Assembly (NCBI RefSeq): GCF_016859285.1
Contig: NC_053409.1
Span: 27,121,976 to 27,185,975, forward strand
Reading direction: 5' to 3'
DNA length: 64,000 nt
Origin: Xiphias gladius
Lineage: Eukaryota; Chordata; Actinopteri; Istiophoriformes; Xiphiidae
The position numbers and the translations under genes are program-made. Each line of letters starts with the position of its first letter. The first letter of the stretch is position 1. Shown one piece after another: positions 53,440 to 64,000 of the stretch. The notes beneath the pieces were generated by a model. That model was not told the origin of the DNA. It did not search any database and saw nothing but the letters and a program-made list of their open reading frames with translations.

Positions 53440-53820
53440 TTTTTTGGTTTTGATTCAGACTTTTAAAATTGACTTAGTTTTGTGTACTCTTTTTGAATCA
53501 GATTTTTATATTTACTGTGATCTAATTTTAAAATTAAATCAGATTTTTTAAAATATATTTGTTCTGTTTTAATAAAAAAAATTTAATCTGATGTTTATTT
53601 TAAGTTGTATGTATTTTATTTTGGAATCCGAATTTTACGTTTCATTTTTTATACATTTTTGTTTTTTTAATATGATCTTTATTTATTGATTTTTATTTCA
53701 TTTGTTTTGTACCTCATATTTGTTATTTATTAATTTTTATCTAATCTTTGTTTTAATTTTATTTTCATTCACTTTTTGAATCTTTATTTTCAGTTCTTTT
53801 TTTTTAATTTTAGCATTTTA
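53440..53820. repeat. T-rich low-complexity DNA upstream of snx6
   Basis: About 380 bp is dominated by T runs with TTTAT and TTTTAAT words. It ends sharply at the GC-richer snx6 promoter. Confidence 0.75.
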
Positions 53821-53824
53821 TTCT

Positions 53825-53885
53825 GGTTGATGACGTTTGACCGTGGTGACGTCTCACCACTTCCTGTCTCCACCCGTTGGCAGCC
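53825..53885 (+). promoter_or_regulatory. snx6: snx6 core promoter / 5' UTR with two CRE half-sites and an ETS site
   Basis: TGACGT occurs at 53831-53836 and again at 53847-53852 (TGACGTCT, one base from a full CRE). An ETS-type ACTTCCTGT lies at 53859-53867. All lie within 60 bases of the start codon. No TATA box. The spacing suits a TATA-less housekeeping promoter. Confidence 0.5.
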
Positions 53886-56800
53886 ATGATGGTGGGTCTA
53901 CGGTTTCTCTCTCTTTCTCCCTCTGGTTGTTTGTTTGTTTGTTTTTGTTGTCTCTGTTTTAGCCCCGTTTCTTTTATGGCGGGCCGCGGTGAGCGGCTCC
54001 GGTGCTCCGGTGGCCGCGCTGTTGTTGTGTTACGGTGGGTGTGTCGGTAAACTAACGGCTCTGCGCTCTCTCTGTCTCCGCAGCAGGAAGGGCTGGACGA
54101 CGGACCCGACTTCCTCTCCGAGGAGGACCGGGGAGTGAGTGCTCACTGATTACCTGTCTGTGCTCACCTGTCTGTGCTCACCTGTCTGTCTGGGGTCTGT
54201 CCGGCTCGGCTAAAGCGGCTAGTTAGCCTTAGCTCGGGGTTCGTAGCCGGGTTAGCCGTCTCTGCTAATGTTAGCTCCGTGCTAACGGTGTGTTAGCCTC
54301 GGTCAGCGGTGGTTAAACTGGTTTTCCCGACTCAAGAGTCCAGACCGGGACACACCTGTGGGCCGTTGGCCTCACCTGCTCACTCCGTTACACCTGGCTA
54401 ACAGGTGGAGCTGAGGCTAACTAGCACATAAGAAGCAGCTGATCAACGTGATGTTAATGAGATGGTTAAACATCAGACTGTCACCTGACTGTCTCTCACA
54501 CACACACACTTCGACCTTGGTCACTTTTGGGGACATTACAGAGACTTGCATTCATCTCCCGAAGAACCATCTTAACCACAATCTTAACCACTGACCCAAA
54601 AAACAGCTTTGTCCCGGTTGGGGCCACGGCTTTTTTCCGCCAGTTGGACAAGTCGTCCCCAGTTAACTGGTCTTTAGTCCGAAAATTGTCACCAAAAGTA
54701 GCCTATGACAGACAGACACACACACACACACACACACATTCTGATGTTAACCGGGTAATTTGCTTCGGTTCAGATGTGAAAATGTCAGTGGAAAAAAAGA
54801 ACAGAGTGAGACATCCCCAGTGTGAAACCAATCTGTGTGACTGGTTTGACTGGGAAAACACGACAGCTGGCCCAGTTACAGACCAACGGCCACTGTGTTG
54901 AGCCTGTTCCAGTGGTGGGAAGTACTTGAGTGTTTCCACCACATTTATCTGACAGCTGCAGTTACAAAACACACACCTCCACCCAAACCTCCAGCAGCTC
55001 CGTTCACAGTGGTGGTTATTACAATAATACAATAAACTTTATTTATAAAATACTTTTCTCAAAAAAATCCCAAACTGCTTCACACAAAAATGACGAAAAA
55101 ACAGAAATAAATAGAAACAAACAAAAAGATCATCAAACACCGCAGGCTAAAATAAAGTTAGACAAAACCCAACAACATGTTGAATAATCATAAACACTTT
55201 ACTCTAAAAGAACATTTAAAGAGGGGATTTAAAAGATGCCTGTCTGATCTCAGTCGTGGTTTTATGTCCGGGGTCTGTAACAGCAGAGACTCCCAAAAAC
55301 CCAAGAATAACCAGCAGGGCCGCACCCACTGATCGAAGGGAGGGAGGGAGATCCACAGGTACTTTATTAATCCCAAAGACCATTTAGGCATCCAGTAACA
55401 TATTCAGTAAAGATAATACGAACCAGAGCAAGCCAAACAACTGAACTAATAACAACTAAGGCAATGAGAGTTAGTGATAACAATAGTAGTCAGTAAACCC
55501 GGATCCTCGTCCTGCAGGTCATAGTGGTTCATCTAGAGTGTCCCAGCTGGACCCCCCCTGGCAGCATTTAAACCTGCACAGCAACGCTCCCTGTAATCTC
55601 TTCCAGTCTGAGCAACTTGATTTCAACACGTCACTCAAATGCTTACATCTGAAAATTAGCAACGACTTCAATACAGGTTTTTAAACACGGGACAGTTTTC
55701 TACATGAATTTGTGAACCTTGAAATGACCCTCTGGGAATTTCAAAGAAGGGCGTTCAGACATCCAAAAATCAGATAGATAGTTTTCAACCAACAATATTT
55801 AGATTCTAGAAATACAGTGTTACTTAAATTTAGATCTGTAATTTCATAACATTTAAATCATTACGGCCTTTCTTTGTTTCCACACTGGACATGAAGCTGA
55901 ATGTACCAGAACAAGTTGTGTTTAAGCTTCTCTGGACTGAAGTCTTCTTTCTTGATGTGCTTAAAGTCTGGTTTTCCGTCATTTTATGTGTCACCTGGAA
56001 CTGGTTATTAAAATAGTCTAAGGGTCACATATTTTGTCACTCGCCTCAGTGATATCGGACTCTGCAGATCCACACGTAGGTTGTATTATCACTGTAGCAG
56101 CTTACTGCCCCTCAGTCTGATGCAGGTGGATGGTCCCATGTTTGTGTTAATCACCTGAATGTCTGCTGATCAGAGGCTGTGTTGCATCATGGGTTATGTG
56201 GTTTCTGTCCTCCTGCAGTCGCGGGCGGTGAACGTGGATCTGCAGACGGACGCCACGCTGCAAGTCGACATCTCCGACGCCCTGAGCGAAAGAGACAAGG
56301 TCAAGTTCACTGTCCACACCAAGGTGAGAGAGAGACACACGGAACAAAGCGCCGCACAGATGCTGATGTTTGCGTTTTGCTGTGAATCGTCACCTCCGTT
56401 AGTTCAGAGTCTGAGTGAAACTGAACACGTTTCCGGTGACGGTGAAGCAGAGGCGTTAGTGTCGATCACAGCGGACAGATGAAGTTTTTCACTCTTCAGA
56501 CACTCGTCTGACACGAATGACGACACAAACCAATAGTGACCAATAGTGAAAGCGCTGCAGCAGGAGTCGATGTTAAGTCGGGTTCAGACGACACGATAAT
56601 AGGCCGACCAGACAGGTGAAGGGTGTCAGGAAGCAAAATGGGCGTTTTGTCCCGTGTAGCGTACCACAGTGGACGACAACCGACGTCCTGACAAAGGCCA
56701 GCATATCAGAGTTCTTTCACCTTCTCTCGATATTTTCCACGACTCGTTCCGTGACGATGACCAATAGGAGCACAGAACGCTCTTCTGCACACACACTTGT

Positions 56801-59800
56801 AAACACGGCGGAGCGGAATAGGATGAATGTTGGTGCTGTTAGGTGGAACTGTTCAACAGAGGAAAGGTTTGTGGGGATTTGACGACAACACGACCGCCTC
56901 TCTGACGTGTCCTTTCTGCCCGTATCACACCACCTCGGCGCCTTTGTTTCCTTACATTGTTCCCCGAAGTCGATGGTGAAAGACGGCGAGCCACGATTGG
57001 TCGGGGACCAACGTGTAGTCTTACATGTCTCACGACCAGGTCGCGACCAGAATTCAGGACGATATAATGGTCTGAGCTGACACCGTGATGATCTTATCAG
57101 ACAGCAATATTGTGTAGGTTGAACCCGGCATCAGCTTCTGATTTCAACCATCAAACTCCGTCATTTCTGTCTCTGTCATCAGAAGAAACAAATCATTTCA
57201 CAAAAAACCTGAAACACATGCTGGTGCAACAGTGGAATCATCCGAGAAGCTGACAGCGGTCAGCGGGTGGAGGCCCACCATCGGCCCGCTGTAGGCCGCC
57301 CGCTGCGTCATTAGCGGGCCCGGTCGCTCTGAATGTAAACAGGAGGATTTAATAACAATGGAGATTTGTAAAAGTAAAAATAGATTTGTGGAGCGGAGGA
57401 TTGTGTCTGAGTTTGTTGCTGGAGCAGCTGAAAACAGCTCAGAGCAGAGAAGACGTCCAACTGTTAAAACTGCTTTAAAAAACAGCTTCTTCTTTTTTTT
57501 TTTTTTGATTATCACATAAAACATTTCAAAGTTCACTGTAATACCATATAGAATTGAATTCAAGCTTCATTATATACCTCATACTGTGCCTCATAGTTCC
57601 GTATGTAACTTGGTGTGTGGAAGTATGAGGGAAATCCAAATAGAATAAATACAAATCTAATTTTCATACTACAAAAAGAGAAATTTAAGAATTATACACA
57701 AAACAACTGTACTTATGATGAACTGACAAACTCACAGTTTATTAATTTAAAGCCTCTAAAATGGCTCAAATCAGTTTGGGGCCACAACTAACAATTATTT
57801 TCATCATTGATTGATCTACAAATTAGTTTGGATTAATTGGTTTGGCTATAAAATGTCAGAAAAGTGCCTGCGATGATTTTCCAAGCGGAAATGATCTCTG
57901 TATGATCAGAGAGCCACAGTGACGTTAGTATGACAGGGTCCAGGATACTGTCGGTTTTTCGCCTGATGTCAAATAGGACGTGTTTTGTAAAAAGAGTCGA
58001 GCACAACGAGCTTCTTTACTCTGCCGTTTTGTTTTCAGCTGTAGTATTTGCGTAATTACCCTTTTTTTTATATACTTTCTTACCTCATTGTCTCTGTTAT
58101 TGATTGCAGATCGACGTAAACTTGAATTTTGATGACTGTATTTCCAGCGTATGAAAGGTTTTACAGGATTTCTTGGACAGATTTCTTGGTAAAAGCCTAA
58201 AAAGTGAAACTCTTTACCTACATCACAGTGTTACACACAGGTTTACAGTGTGAGGTTGTACTGTACTGAGGTTTATATGATTTTAACTGACACTGAGGGG
58301 ATTCTCCTGGTGAAACAAAGTAAACTAAGTTTCCACCTATAACCTGGATCAGTCTGTAGCTCGAACTGATGCAGAGCTGCCTGTTAAGGTACCGAGCTAC
58401 TTCCAGAAATTAAAAAAATATACTTGTCGTTTTGTGATTCACAGTAACAAACATCAGGTCATTTTTAAAGGAGGAGAAACTCTCAGATGTCACTTCTAAT
58501 TTAACTTGATGTAGATATAAAAAGACCAAACTGACCACATGCTCTACACTCGCATCTGGAATTTGGAATAAAAATAAAAATTTCTGCGAGTTAATATTAG
58601 AGAATTCATTGAATTCCTTGGGGAAAAAAAAAGACATAAATCCAAAAACAAAACAGTCGACTACATTGATTCGGGCTCCGGATCAATGTGTAAGACATTT
58701 TGAAACCGAAAACAACACATCCGTGTTCCGTCAGTCAGTCTCATCGGGGTGATGTTATTCTTGTTTCCACAGAGCACGCTCCCCAACTTTAAGCAGAACG
58801 AGTTCTCAGTGGTTCGACAGCATGAAGAGTTCATCTGGCTGCACGACTCGTTCGTGGAAAACGAAGACTACGCAGGATACATCGTAAGACTGGGAACTGG
58901 ATCCGCATCGGAACCAGCCTTCAGAACCCAACCTTAGAGCAGTTTAACACATGAAAACACAAAGTATAACCAACAATAGGGAGCATTGTGTTAGTGGACG
59001 TCTCCCAGTCTGAGTCTTGTTGTTGATGTCGTTGTAGATCCCCCCCGCCCCCCCCAGACCAGACTTTGATGCATCCAGAGAGAAGCTGCAGAAGCTGGGG
59101 GAAGGAGAAGGATCCATGACCAAGGAGGAGTTCACCAAGATGAAGCAGGAGCTGGAGGCGTGAGTCAACACTAACTAACTAACGCCATCAGTTACGATCA
59201 GTTCTTTTACTGTCAACTGAGACACAATCACCACGCTGCCTGCAGAGGTGTGACCGCTGTGTGTTTTCACTCAGAGAGTACCTGGCCATCTTTAAGAAGA
59301 CCGTCGCCATGCACGAGGTCTTCCTGTGCCGCGTGGCGGCTCATCCTGTCCTCAGGAAAGACCTCAACTTCCACGTCTTCCTGGAGTACAACCAGGACGT
59401 GAGTAGCTCTAGACTTCTATTAGAGTTTCAGGTTTTAACATGAAGAGGTCTCGTATTTACCAAGCGTCTCAGAATCGCTCCTAGGAATCGAGGTAAGAGC
59501 CAATCCGACGTTTTCGGTCCGGATACGGATACTGATACCTGGGCTTTGGGTATCGACCGGTGCGGAGTACAGACCCGAGACCAGTGTTTGTTTAGTAAGC
59601 TGTGTGCCTCACTGTGTCTGAGGCAGCGTCGGGCTTGACTTAGACATTGCTTTCCTAACATTGTAAAACTAAATGTAACAAATAAATACATTGGTTATGT
59701 ATTATTAAAATAGTAAAGAATCGTGCCGCAGCAACTCGGTAAAAAATCTTCAGATTTGACAGGAATTACGATTCAAGTGTGAACCTTTTAATTCAGCAAC

Positions 59801-62800
59801 TAATCGATCAGGAATTAAAGTTCCAGTACAAAACAATACAACTGGGTCTAATGAGAACAACATGTAAACATGAAATCACAATTAAGTCACAAACTACTGC
59901 AGACAGACTCGAGGAATTGAATCACAGTTCGCACCGGTAGTTTAAACAGGTAACGCGGTGGAAGCAAAAGGCTCAAAATAAGCAGGAGTCAGAATCCAGC
60001 CGACCCTGAGTTTGTGACGCCCTCCATGCCGGGCCTGCCGGCGCGCCGCCGACGCACGGCGTGGCACGTAGACGGAAACGTAGAGTGACATAGAATTGAA
60101 TTGGATAGGTCGCCCCTTGTCACCGATACCTGTTAAAGCTATCTGCGTCCGTCTCGGGCTGGTGCGTCCCTATTAACCTGTCACCTGACACCCCCTCCAC
60201 TGTTACAGTGCCTGAAAAGAATGCAATCCAAACACAAATGTTGCTGTTCTTCAGCCCATCTGATCACAGTCGTAACCCTGGTCTCCTTTCGAAGGAAACT
60301 CTTTACATTTTACAACCAAAATGTCAGACTGAGCAGAAGAGACACAACCACGGTTGAAGTGTCAGTTTTTCATAGCATAAAAAAGGGAACAAAAGGCCTG
60401 TAGTAGGAGCTTTGGTGTCGAAAACAGTTCGGAGCCACAAGTCTGAATCAAATCTGTGTCAGCAGCTGTTACAGTGAAATGGATCCTAAAATGCTCTGCA
60501 CAGAGAGAATCAGGAGACTTAGAGCTTTCAAACAACATAGAATTAGTCCAGTTTGTGTAAAGACCGAGTTCGGTACAGACCTAAACACACAAATCACGCA
60601 AATTAAACAAAACATGCAAATTAAAACTGTAGCCAAGGTGATGTGACTCAGATGTGAGAAGTTTCCTGTCAGCTGTGTCCAACCACATCTTTTTTCAGTG
60701 CTGCATCTTGCATGTAATGTTGAGTTTTGCATTTGCACCGGTGATTAATTAGTTAAAAACCCTCTGTTTATACCGTTATGAGCTTGGATTGTTGTACTTC
60801 ATGTCAATAATGCAGGTGGCATCCAGTCAGGGGGACATGGTTGTGTTTAAAATAAGGTTCAGTTCACTGTCACCGAGGAATCTCGAGTTGTGCACATTAT
60901 CACGAGGAGGCGCCGGAAGAGCTGCTGGTGTCACAGCTGCGTTTTCCCCGTTACACTGAGCTTAAGGTCGTGGCGACACTGGTGTCTGTGGACATTCTGT
61001 GTTTTCCTCTGCATCAAGTACAAAGTCAGTCGCAAAAATAACTGTTTTCAGTCAAAATCCTGTCTTTGAATAAGCTCATTGTCACCAAGGTTTCTGTTTG
61101 TCCACCTGAACTCCGTCTCCTGCAGCTCCCAACAGCGATTTCCTAAGTGGAGAAAGTTGATAAAATGATTTTGCTCCCATTCCTTAAGGTAGGACCAATC
61201 ACTTGGCTCTTATTTTCTGATCCCAAGTGTAAAACCTGCTCATGTGTGTTGTGAACATGAGAGCTGAGTAAATATTAGCTGTTGACACAAGAGCTGGATC
61301 TTTTCTGAACACAATTTTACTTTTGTTTCAGTTTCATACACTGAAACAAACAGATTGAATATAGCCTCGGATGTGTGCATTACAACTACAACTTCTGGGT
61401 GTGTGTGCACTATAATATACATGCACACGGTATGTTTACATGCAGACATACATGAATACAGTAGTTTTAAGCGTGTAGACAAAAGGAGCTTATTAAAAGA
61501 CAAATGTTGAAGTTCTTTACAGACGGATGAAAAGGTCTGGAAGAAAGATGAGGTCATGCAACAGGAAGGTAAATGTTAGACAGGTGAGGGGGAGAGGTAT
61601 GATTTCTGAGGTCTTTCAGAGTTTGTTACACACCTGTGAAATGAACAAGGGCGGTGCTAACTGATTACAGCAGGTGCTGGAGGTGTAACAGAACTCAGCG
61701 GCTCTGTGATGAAGCTTTTATGAAGAAGCTCTGGGTTCACCTCATTGTGTGGTTTCTCGAACGTACCTGGACTGAATCAAATACGGGGGAATATATTGTG
61801 TTTGGGTCTCGGGTCGTTGATCAGACGTGACCGCCGAGAATGGTAGAGTCTAAATGTAACGTCATTTAAAAAGTGGTTAGATGTTATTAGTTAGAACAAA
61901 GGTTAGTGTTAGTAAAAAGAAGAAAATGAGAATTATAAAGGAATATGGAACAAATCTAATCAGTCTGTTGGATTGTGTTTGTTTTGCCTTCCGATTGAGT
62001 AAATAACATGGTGGTCCAGGTGCATTATAGGAAAGCTGAAAAACCAGTCCATAATGGCTTCATGTCAAATTTCATTTTCAAGAGAAAACAAAAAGAAATG
62101 TTAAAGCTTTTCTTGTCCTATTGCTTGTTGTCTTCGCATGGATGTGATTTTGTGTAATTTAAATTTTTTAGCGTTTAAAAAAACCTTTTTTTTTTTAAAA
62201 AGGAAAGAAATGTGTAGTGCGCCTGCTGCATGTACAGTCCATGTTGTTGTAGTTATTTGTGACCGTTGACTTTTTCTCTCTGACAGCTGAGTGTTCGAGG
62301 GAAGAACAAGAAGGAGAAACTGGAGGATTTCTTTAAGAACGTGGTGAAGTCGGCCGACGGCGTCCTGGTGGCCGGAGTCAAGGTGACAGCGCTGAAACCA
62401 GAGCTCAGAGCTTCTCCCCGAGTTTTGTAGTGTCACATCTGTCCTCCTCTGCCTGATTTATCTGATGTTGGTTGTTCTTCTGTCTGTGTTCCAGGACGTG
62501 GATGATTTCTTCGAGCATGAGAAGACGTTTCTGTTAGAATATCACAACAGAGTGAAAGATGCTTCGGCCAAATCTGACAGAATGATTCGCTCGCACAAAA
62601 GTAAGACTCAGGCTCAGTTTGTAACTTGCAGACAATTAGAATGAGCATTTCGATGTGCGGGTGGGACGGTTCATGGGGATGATAAAACATACTCACTCAC
62701 TTACATGGTATCTGCAGGACCTGGAAAGTCTTAAAAAGCATTGAATTCAGTTCCCTACCTTCCTTAGACGTTATTAAAAGGTCTGAAATGTGACGAACCA

Positions 62801-63585
62801 CAGTGTTAAATCTTGTCTCTCGGCAGCTGCAGGCTGTGACATGAGATGTGACGCGTTTGTGTCTGTGGCCGCTGGTGTCAGGAGACGTCCTCCGCCTCTA
62901 AACTAACAGTGGAGTTTCAGTCAAACAATGTCACTGCTGCTGCTACGGGAGGAAGGTCCTCAGCTCACAGGGACAAGTCAAGATGCTAGAAGAGAAAACT
63001 TCAGCAAACTTAAATGAATTCATCATTTTTAATTAGTTAATCCTTCCATCCTATGTGTGAGTGTGTGAGTTAGGTATAGATTTTATCGTGTCTGTCTTTT
63101 CTCAATCAACCGTTCTGTTTTTAATCTGTCTCTCACAAGTCCAACGTCCTTGTGGGACAGACACAATGAGACACAGTTGTATTTTACTGTCGGAGGCCAA
63201 ACTCGAAGTCCTAACATGATCGAGAGCGCAGCTGGTGGGACTCAGACCTGTGAATGAAGCAACAGTTTGAAACGGTGTGTGTGCTTTTGTTCAGACGCTG
63301 CAGATGACATCAACAGAATCGCCTCGTCTCTCTACACGTTAGGAACGCAGGACTCCACAGACCTCTGCAAGTACGAACTGCAGCGAACATCACAACGCGT
63401 CTAAACACAAACGCGAATATTTATGACAGTCAGTTTAGTTTGGTCGTTCTGAGGTTGTTTCATTCATTCAGTGGTTGAGTCAGGGTGTCGGCATGATGGC
63501 ATCAGTTCCTCCTTGTTGATCTGTTTCTTGTTTCTTCTGTTTCAGGTTTTTCCTGAAAGTCTCGGAGCTTTTTGAGAAAACGAGG
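53886..63585 (+). CDS. snx6: Sorting nexin-6, 5' part (residues 1-278 of about 406); continues past the window
   Basis: PX-BAR sorting nexin of the SNX-BAR/retromer coat, acting in endosome-to-Golgi retrieval. Exons: 53886-53891, 54087-54134, 56219-56323, 58773-58883, 59038-59159, 59275-59398, 62287-62382, 62495-62600, 63295-63370, 63546-63585; all junctions keep frame. It starts [18 protein letters not shown], the SNX6 signature, and the first coding exon is just two Met codons. The PX domain spans about residues 26-173 ([50 protein letters not shown]). The start of the BAR region follows with the amphipathic [20 protein letters not shown] and [20 protein letters not shown]. The exon 2 acceptor is a tandem CAGCAG. 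The remaining BAR exons lie beyond base 64000. Confidence 0.97.
54205..54300. repeat. TTAGC/GCTAA cluster in snx6 intron 2
   Basis: Five TTAGC and three GCTAA words in about 95 bases, just after the first exons, as in baz1a intron 1. More GCTAAC words follow at 54397-54425. Confidence 0.6.
54520..54740. repeat. Dispersed fish repeat ('GGGGACATTACA') ending in (CA)n
   Basis: TCACTTTTGGGGACATTACA, AACCACAATCTTAACCAC and AAGTCGTCCCCAGTTAACTG, then a (CA)n tract at 54715-54738. It resembles the widespread fish element with 'ggggac...cttaacc...gtcccc' layout. Non-coding. Confidence 0.55.
55340..55480 (-). mobile_element. Possible LINE 3' end (minus strand) in snx6 intron 2
   Basis: The minus strand reads TTGGGATTAATAAAGTACCT and then tandem CTCCCT units, the usual '...attaataaagtatct' tail of fish Rex1/RTE-type LINEs. 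Upstream A-rich sequence shares words with 9640-9740. No RT coding part is seen. Confidence 0.45.
56578..57075. mobile_element. Possible hAT-type MITE in snx6 intron 3
   Basis: The left part GGGTTCAGACGACACGATAA and the right part AGGACGATATAATGGTCTGAGC are imperfect inverted matches. 'gttcagac.acacgat' ends are common in fish. The open frames inside are not recognisable. A tentative call. Confidence 0.35.
57780..57905 (+). mobile_element. Truncated family C repeat (snx6 intron 3)
   Basis: GCCACAACTAACAATTATTT and GGCTATAAAATGTCAGAAAA match the 5' part of family C. The rest is missing. The remainder of intron 3 (57906-58772) has no nameable feature. Confidence 0.6.
59399..62286. other. snx6 intron 6, with transposon-like segment at 59490-59715
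   Basis: 59515-59580 has CCTGGGCTTTGGGTATCGAC and TACGGATACTGATA words typical of old fish hAT ends. The remaining 2.5 kb shows no gene, RNA or nameable repeat. Confidence 0.4.
62707..63028 (+). repeat. Interspersed repeat family B, copy 2 (snx6 intron 8)
   Basis: Almost identical to 27221-27541 in the same orientation, differing at only about six positions (for example GACGGTATT versus AGACGTTATT). Non-coding. Confidence 0.9.
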
Positions 63586-64000
63586 GTATGTTTGTTTTTC
63601 ATGTCACTGGACCTGTGAAGCCCTGACCTGGTGATGATCAGTCTGTTTTCTGTGTCCACGCTGAGCAAAATTGAAACTTCACAGTCACACTTAAAAAAGA
63701 ATCTCACCTGATGCTGATAAAGGTTCACATCCGTAGACTCGTGTCCGTTATTCAGGCAGGGAGACGTGTGGAGGACGCGTGCAGTGTAGTTCTGTCTGAA
63801 GTCCAACAGTCCAACAGTCCAGAGTCAGCGTAGCTGAATATGTGTCTGTCTTCAACCAAATTAATGATACTGGTAAAAAAAAAAACCCTGTTAGGAGCCT
63901 GTTCTGTTTAAGATCTGAGCCTAATTTAAACCTGTGTTGTCTGGAACAAAATCACGTGGTCTCCTAAAACAGTTGAATCTGCGGTAGAGTTTGAACCAGC

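Overview
The window is nuclear DNA from a ray-finned (teleost) fish. It holds long multi-exon genes with GT-AG introns, (CA)n/(TG)n and minisatellite arrays, and many fish-type DNA transposon remnants (hAT, Tc1, MITEs) and LINE fragments. All genes found lie on the + strand. Three are recognised with high confidence by their proteins: baz1a (ACF1, the large ISWI chromatin-remodelling subunit), cfl2 (cofilin-2, muscle-type actin depolymerising factor) and snx6 (retromer-associated PX-BAR sorting nexin). Their order matches the BAZ1A-CFL2-SNX6 block known from human 14q13, so this is conserved vertebrate synteny. A fourth gene lies upstream of baz1a. It encodes a 300-residue protein with a class I SAM-methyltransferase-like core that I cannot name.

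Layout: 454-7595, eight-exon methyltransferase-like gene, with a 1 kb minisatellite in intron 4 and a 1 kb foldback repeat in intron 7. 7596-10694, intergenic DNA with a MITE-like element, a dead Tc1 transposase fragment, a CRE/X-box/CCAAT cluster near 9300-9380 and the GC-rich baz1a 5' region. 10695-31637, baz1a in 29 coding exons (1502 residues). 31638-35888, baz1a 3' flank with a possible distal poly(A) signal near 34732 and a nested MITE. 35889-45542, cfl2 in 4 coding exons (166 residues), intron 1 largely filled with copies of one repeat family. 45543-53885, cfl2 3' UTR (poly(A) signal 46462) and repeat-rich intergenic DNA. 53886 to beyond the window end, snx6; ten coding exons (residues 1-278) are inside and the rest is missing to the right.

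The genes do not form a pathway or operon: baz1a acts in nucleosome spacing, cfl2 in actin turnover, snx6 in endosome-to-Golgi transport. Splice sites were chosen by reading-frame continuity and by agreement with known family proteins. All four coding models close without frameshift. I did not find a new biological system. The most useful leads are the unnamed methyltransferase-like gene, several splice sites in baz1a built from microsatellite or repeat sequence, a promoter-like motif cluster upstream of baz1a, and several repeat families whose copies can be compared inside this window.
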